A stretch of DNA of 45,000 nt from Cristatella mucedo. Taxonomy: Eukaryota > Bryozoa > Phylactolaemata > Cristatellidae. Position numbers and translations under genes: made by a program. Shown here one piece after another: positions 41,221-45,000 of this stretch. Location: the NCBI GenBank assembly GCA_009760855.2, contig WPIO01000167.1, positions 425,001-470,000 of the forward strand, written 5' to 3'. How positions within the stretch are numbered: the stretch's first letter is position 1; the number at the start of each line of letters is the position of its first letter. The notes under the pieces are model-generated. The model searched no databases, was not told where the DNA came from, and saw nothing but the letters and a program-made list of their open reading frames with translations.

Positions 41221-42236
41221 GCGGCTAAACGCCAGGCCTGATTAGGACGTATTGCAGATATATATACTCTGCAGCAAGAGAAGGAAGAAACCATAGAGTG
41301 AGTGAGTGGCAGAAGCTTTCAGTCTATCGCTGCTTGATGAGGATCCCGTGCAGGACGGTCATATTGGTGGTCATATTGCATAAGCCGCAAAGAAGGGTAC
41401 TGACTGTAAGCGTCTTCCTGCACTGGCAGCTAGATCTGCGATTATTATGCCACAGAGGCCTGGTGGGGATACCACAGATGCATGCGCCAACTTGGCAGTG
41501 GTACTAAGAAACTCTGAATGTTCGGAATTGTAAATGTCTGTAAGTAAGCAAAGTTTAGTATTGAGCTGACGTGGTCATCTCATTAAAAGTAACTTGGCAA
41601 CAGGACACTTTTAAGGTTTACATGTTAACTGTTCGCGATTCAGTTCTAAACAGTCAAGTTGCGTTGCGAGTTGTGCTGTTGATATTTGCCATAGCATTGC
41701 CTGTATCCATGCAGCTACAAAAAATCATGTTAATGCTAACATACTTACATAGTGCCATATTCTCTCTTGGCGCTTAAAATATCCTGAAAAGGAAAATTTC
41801 AAATAGTTCGTTAAAAAGTGCACACTACTTCAGCACTCACAAGAAAGAAAGGTAAAACTCATGCGGACGGAATAAAATCCATTAGGAACGGCAGTTTTTA
41901 GGCGAAAGGAGGCAGTTACCTTTCTAGTCTGATTACTAGTCCCTTCACTGGTTAGCTGCGAAAGAGCCCCAGCCTCGGTGGGTTTTTAATTGGACACCAG
42001 TATTAGCCTTGTTCGCGTATCTCGAAAGAACAATCCGCTGGCTTCATCCGACAGAGAGATCTATATGGAGGTTAGAATAACTCTGAACTCGTAGCGACCA
42101 AATGAAAATACGGTGTGGTCTGAGGAAAAAACTGATATGGTTAATTCACAAAACTGCCATCACCTTCGGATTGAAGCTAATTAACGTGATGGATAAACCT
42201 GAGAATGGCCACTAAGAGGGTGAATCTAGAACAGGC
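41221..42236. other. Unassigned sequence
   Basis: About 1 kb before the GAGATA array. The ORFs at 41298-41507 and 41571-41777 have no visible domain. Confidence 0.45.
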
Positions 42237-42968
42237 ATAGAGAGAGATAGAGATAGACATAGAGATAGAGATAGAGATAGATAGAGATAGAGATAGAGAT
42301 AGATAGAGATAGAGATAGAGATAGAGATAGAGATAGAGATAGAGATAGAGATAGAGATAGAGATAGAGATAGAGATAGAGATAGAGATAGAGATAGAGAT
42401 AGAGATAGAGATAGAGAGATAGAGATAGAGATAGAGATAGAGATAGAGATAGAGATAGAGATAGAGATAGAGATAGAGATAGAGATAGAGATAGAGATAG
42501 AGATAGAGATAGAGATAGAGATAGAGATAGAGATAGAGATAGAGATAGAGATAGAGATAGAGAGAGATAGAGATAGAGATAGAGATAGAGATAGAGATAG
42601 AGATAGAGATAGAGATAGAGATAGAGATAGAGATAGAGATAGAGATAGAGATAGAGATAGAGATAGAGATAGAGATAGAGATAGAGATAGAGATAGAGAT
42701 AGAGATAGAGATAGAGATAGAGATAGAGATAGAGATAGAGATAGAGATAGAGATAGAGATAGAGATAGAGATAGAGATAGAGATAGAGATAGAGATAGAG
42801 ATAGAGATAGAGATAGAGATAGAGATAGAGATAGAGATAGAGATAGAGATAGAGATAGAGATAGAGATAGAGATAGAGATAGAGATAGAGAGAGATAGAG
42901 ATAGAGATAGAGATAGAGATAGAGATAGAGATAGAGATAGAGATAGAGATAGAGATAGAGATAGAGAT

Positions 42969-43035
<67 letters not shown>

Positions 43036-43048
43036 GAGAGATAGAGAG
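42237..43048. repeat. (GAGATA)n array, about 0.8 kb
   Basis: Hexamer GAGATA repeated for more than 700 bases with occasional GATAGA or GAGAGA slips (near 42272-42305, 42411-42420, 42558-42567 and 42889-42900), then a GA-rich end at 42975-43048. It is the longest simple array in the window. A one-strand purine bias with regular T could give an altered DNA structure. No function is claimed. Confidence 0.98.
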
Positions 43049-43564
43049 CGAGAGTAAACTTCAGGGCCCTGACGACCTCTGGGATTCGGCTTCAGTGGCT
43101 TAAGTAAGAGACTGAGCTTCGAGAGAATAAGTAACGATCGAATCCACGATGACGAGTAGTTAACTGTCGGACTGCCTATGCAGACTACCTAGTGGCGATC
43201 CGGTGACCACGCTGTTAGCCGCTTGGGCATTTTGTGGTACTGTAGTATTAGTCCTCCTTCAAAGTCACGACTTTATCGCAGGCGTGCGGGAGGTCCTGCT
43301 ACGTCGGACCTTTTGGGGGGATTGTTCCGTTGAAACTTTTAGGACCGGCTCGCTTTCGTTTGGTAGCTAGCTGTCACCGCTTGGCCCGACCGCATAAAGC
43401 TGCCGCGTCTTCTCGCGACACCCTATTTGTGGCCGTTGCATTTTAACCGCGAAGCAGCTCCGAATTTCGCAGTCTACCGGCAGAGCGACGGGGAGCAGGC
43501 ACGTGCGCCTCGGAGGTTAGCAGTCTAGCGACAGCCACTGGGCGCAACCTGGTGCTCTATGGGT
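43049..43564. other. Moderately GC-rich unassigned sequence
   Basis: Richer in CG dinucleotides than the surroundings between about 43270 and 43560. No ORF or repeat recognised. Confidence 0.4.
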
Positions 43565-43705
43565 GGGGCCTTAGCTCAGATGCGCTCGCACTTTAGTAGT
43601 GCGCTCGAGTGGCGCACTGAGCAATCCTTTTTGGCCACTGCAAGAGGCGATGCTAGCGCCTAAGGCCTTTCTGCTGCTATATGTAAATGAGGCAGCTAAA
43701 TCAGG
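43565..43705 (+). mobile_element. SINE-B variant, Ala-type tRNA-like head
   Basis: Head GGGGCCTTAGCTCAGATGCG and B-box region GTGCGCTCGAGTGGCGCACT, with a body AGCAATCCTTTTTGGCCACT, GATGCTAGCGCCTAAGGCCT and a tail GAGGCAGCTAAATCAGGTCA. More diverged than the copy at 33950, but the body order is the same. Confidence 0.65.
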
Positions 43706-44892
43706 TCACTTTCACTTAACTCCTGCATCCGTAACGCAGCTAAAACAGGGAAGGGACAGCGCATGAAAGGCCGGCATTGGTAGATAGTCCCGGTCTGGAA
43801 CTTGGTAAGAGAGCCCTTTGCAGTGCTCGCGTAACGACAGCACCTGCAGCCACCAGCTTCATTCCTAGCAATACAAACGCCAAGCCCTTTTTTCCACCCT
43901 GGTCAGTCACTCTGCCCTCGGCTTCTGAAGAAGGTAATTGGTCGGAAGCGGATATCTTGTGATACCTGCTGCGTTCAACATTGTCGGCAGCGTTTGCCCT
44001 ATCTGAAAATCTCGACTCTGTCTCTTGGTAAGTTGAGGCTTCCAGACGTTGCTCCGGCAATTACTGGGTAACTTGCGTCATCCTGGCAGTCGATTGATTG
44101 ACGCTCGTGGCATTGCAGGTGCAGTACATATTTTCAGACACTAGCTTTGTAATTTGTAGTGCCATTCACATAGCTATAGTATGCAACAGCAGCCTAGGTA
44201 CGGACATCTGGCAGTGCTTAGACGATGCAACAGATCCGTCAAATCCAGTAAGTTACATGTTTATATGTTGATTTACGATTCACTTTAAGTTGGTGTCGGA
44301 GTGCGTGGCTGTTTGGCATTGATGTGCGTGACCCTACATGAGCTCGGCACCTCATTTAAGAGCGAACGCTATCCACATTTAGCATGGTTGTCGTATTTCT
44401 TGGCATTTAGCTTTTATGACACCTTGACGGTCCATCTACGTCCCTAGAGTTGCATAAGTGCTGTAACTGCTTTCTGCATCAAATTCCGAAGGTCACAAAC
44501 ATGAAGCTTCTAACATCACTAGTTCTTGTTGACTCGTGACAAATAACGGAAAAGCACCTGGTTTGAAGCAAGCTTTCGACTCCAAGATCCTGCACCCAAA
44601 CATTTACGTACTCCGACAGTGGCCGAATGCGGAGGCAATACGGATTGTGCTTTTCCTAATACAACTAGGTCGCGTCCTCGGCGTAGACCAGTCCATTAGA
44701 CAAACACAGAGGCCCGCAAGTGTCCAGCGCCATCCTTGATAGGCAACTCACTTCTAAGCCTAAAGCTTGAGAACCATGCACTAGTGCATGCATGGGTTAG
44801 ACGTTGTATGCTACCTAACATTAGATTACTAGTTACGCAATTCATTATCATTATAGTTTGAAAAATATTAATACCTCGCGTCATAATATGAC
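43706..44892. other. Unassigned sequence
   Basis: About 1.2 kb with no recognised gene. The overlapping frames at 43740-44060 (minus) and 43777-43962 (plus) have no domain. Confidence 0.45.
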
Positions 44893-44975
44893 TGCTATAA
44901 TACTAATAATACATTTATGTAGCATTCACAGATAAGTAAATATCGTTCTAGGCGCTTTACCTATGCTGTAAAGGT
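44893..44975 (-). mobile_element. Solo LINE-1-type tail
   Basis: TACTAATAATACATTTATGT, AGCATTCACAGATAAGTAAA, TATCGTTCTAGGCGCTTTAC, CTATGCTGTAAAG is a diverged reversed LINE-1 tail without coding sequence. It runs close to the window edge. Confidence 0.6.
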
Positions 44976-45000
44976 AGCTTGGCAAAATGCTTAGCTATAC

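Noticed and set aside
41032-41241. 69-codon plus-strand ORF
   Set aside because: It is antisense to a LINE-1 C-terminal scrap readable on the minus strand (NLKWFGDRGFSS).
42237-43048. CRISPR-like array
   Set aside because: It is a plain hexamer repeat with no spacers, in an animal-type genome with no cas genes.

Overview
This window is animal (eukaryotic) nuclear DNA. It has no operons, ribosome binding sites or densely packed ORFs. It holds decayed non-LTR retrotransposons (LINEs), tRNA-derived SINEs, many microsatellites, and one large CpG-rich block. Reverse-transcriptase motifs such as LDLSAAFD, GVPQG and FYADDTQLY, together with C-terminal motifs such as NLKSFGDRAFSSYAPKAW, place the LINEs in the L2/CR1 group. 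An invertebrate such as a marine one is plausible, but the species cannot be read from the sequence.

Layout. 0-4.7 kb: two SINE-A copies, one SINE-B, an (AT)n array joined to a SINE-A end, and the 3' part of a LINE-1. 4.8-7.8 kb: a badly decayed LINE-1 split by a SINE-A, then a short LINE-1 3' end. 8.8-9.0 kb: a (CTG)31 array. 9.7-11.9 kb: LINE-1 ends, SINE-A copies and a (CT)n/(TCTG)n array. 13.1-14.8 kb: a LINE-2 scrap, a 47-codon membrane-like small ORF, and a composite repeat with a second diverged copy at 31 kb. About 14.8-19.1 kb: a CpG-rich block with a SINE-B and a (GA)n tract inside. It is the only promoter-like region and has no gene I can name. 19.8-24.2 kb: the most complete LINE (LINE-2, minus strand, endonuclease to 3' end), cut up by SINE-A, SINE-B, a LINE-1-type tail and a (CT)n array. 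24.3-27.3 kb: AT-rich, apparently repeat-poor DNA. 27.3-29.05 kb: the best LINE-1 copy, with an intact YADD but frameshifts. 29-36 kb: more LINE and SINE fragments and two inverted repeats. 38.9-41.2 kb: LINE-2 fragments, one with an exact internal tandem duplication. 42.2-43.05 kb: an approximately 0.8-kb (GAGATA)n array. The last 2 kb hold a SINE-B variant and a solo LINE tail.

How the parts relate. SINE-A copies end in a tail that resembles the LINE-1 3' end, so LINE-1 machinery probably mobilised SINE-A. SINE-B copies share one body behind at least two tRNA-like heads. Nested insertions give a relative order: LINE-2 is older than the SINE-A inside it, which is older than the SINE-B inside that. 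No LINE copy here looks able to make a full protein. No host protein-coding gene could be identified with confidence. The best leads for host function are the CpG block and the 47-codon ORF just upstream of it. 'LINE-1', 'LINE-2', 'SINE-A' and 'SINE-B' are labels used only in this annotation; 'LINE-1' does not mean mammalian L1.
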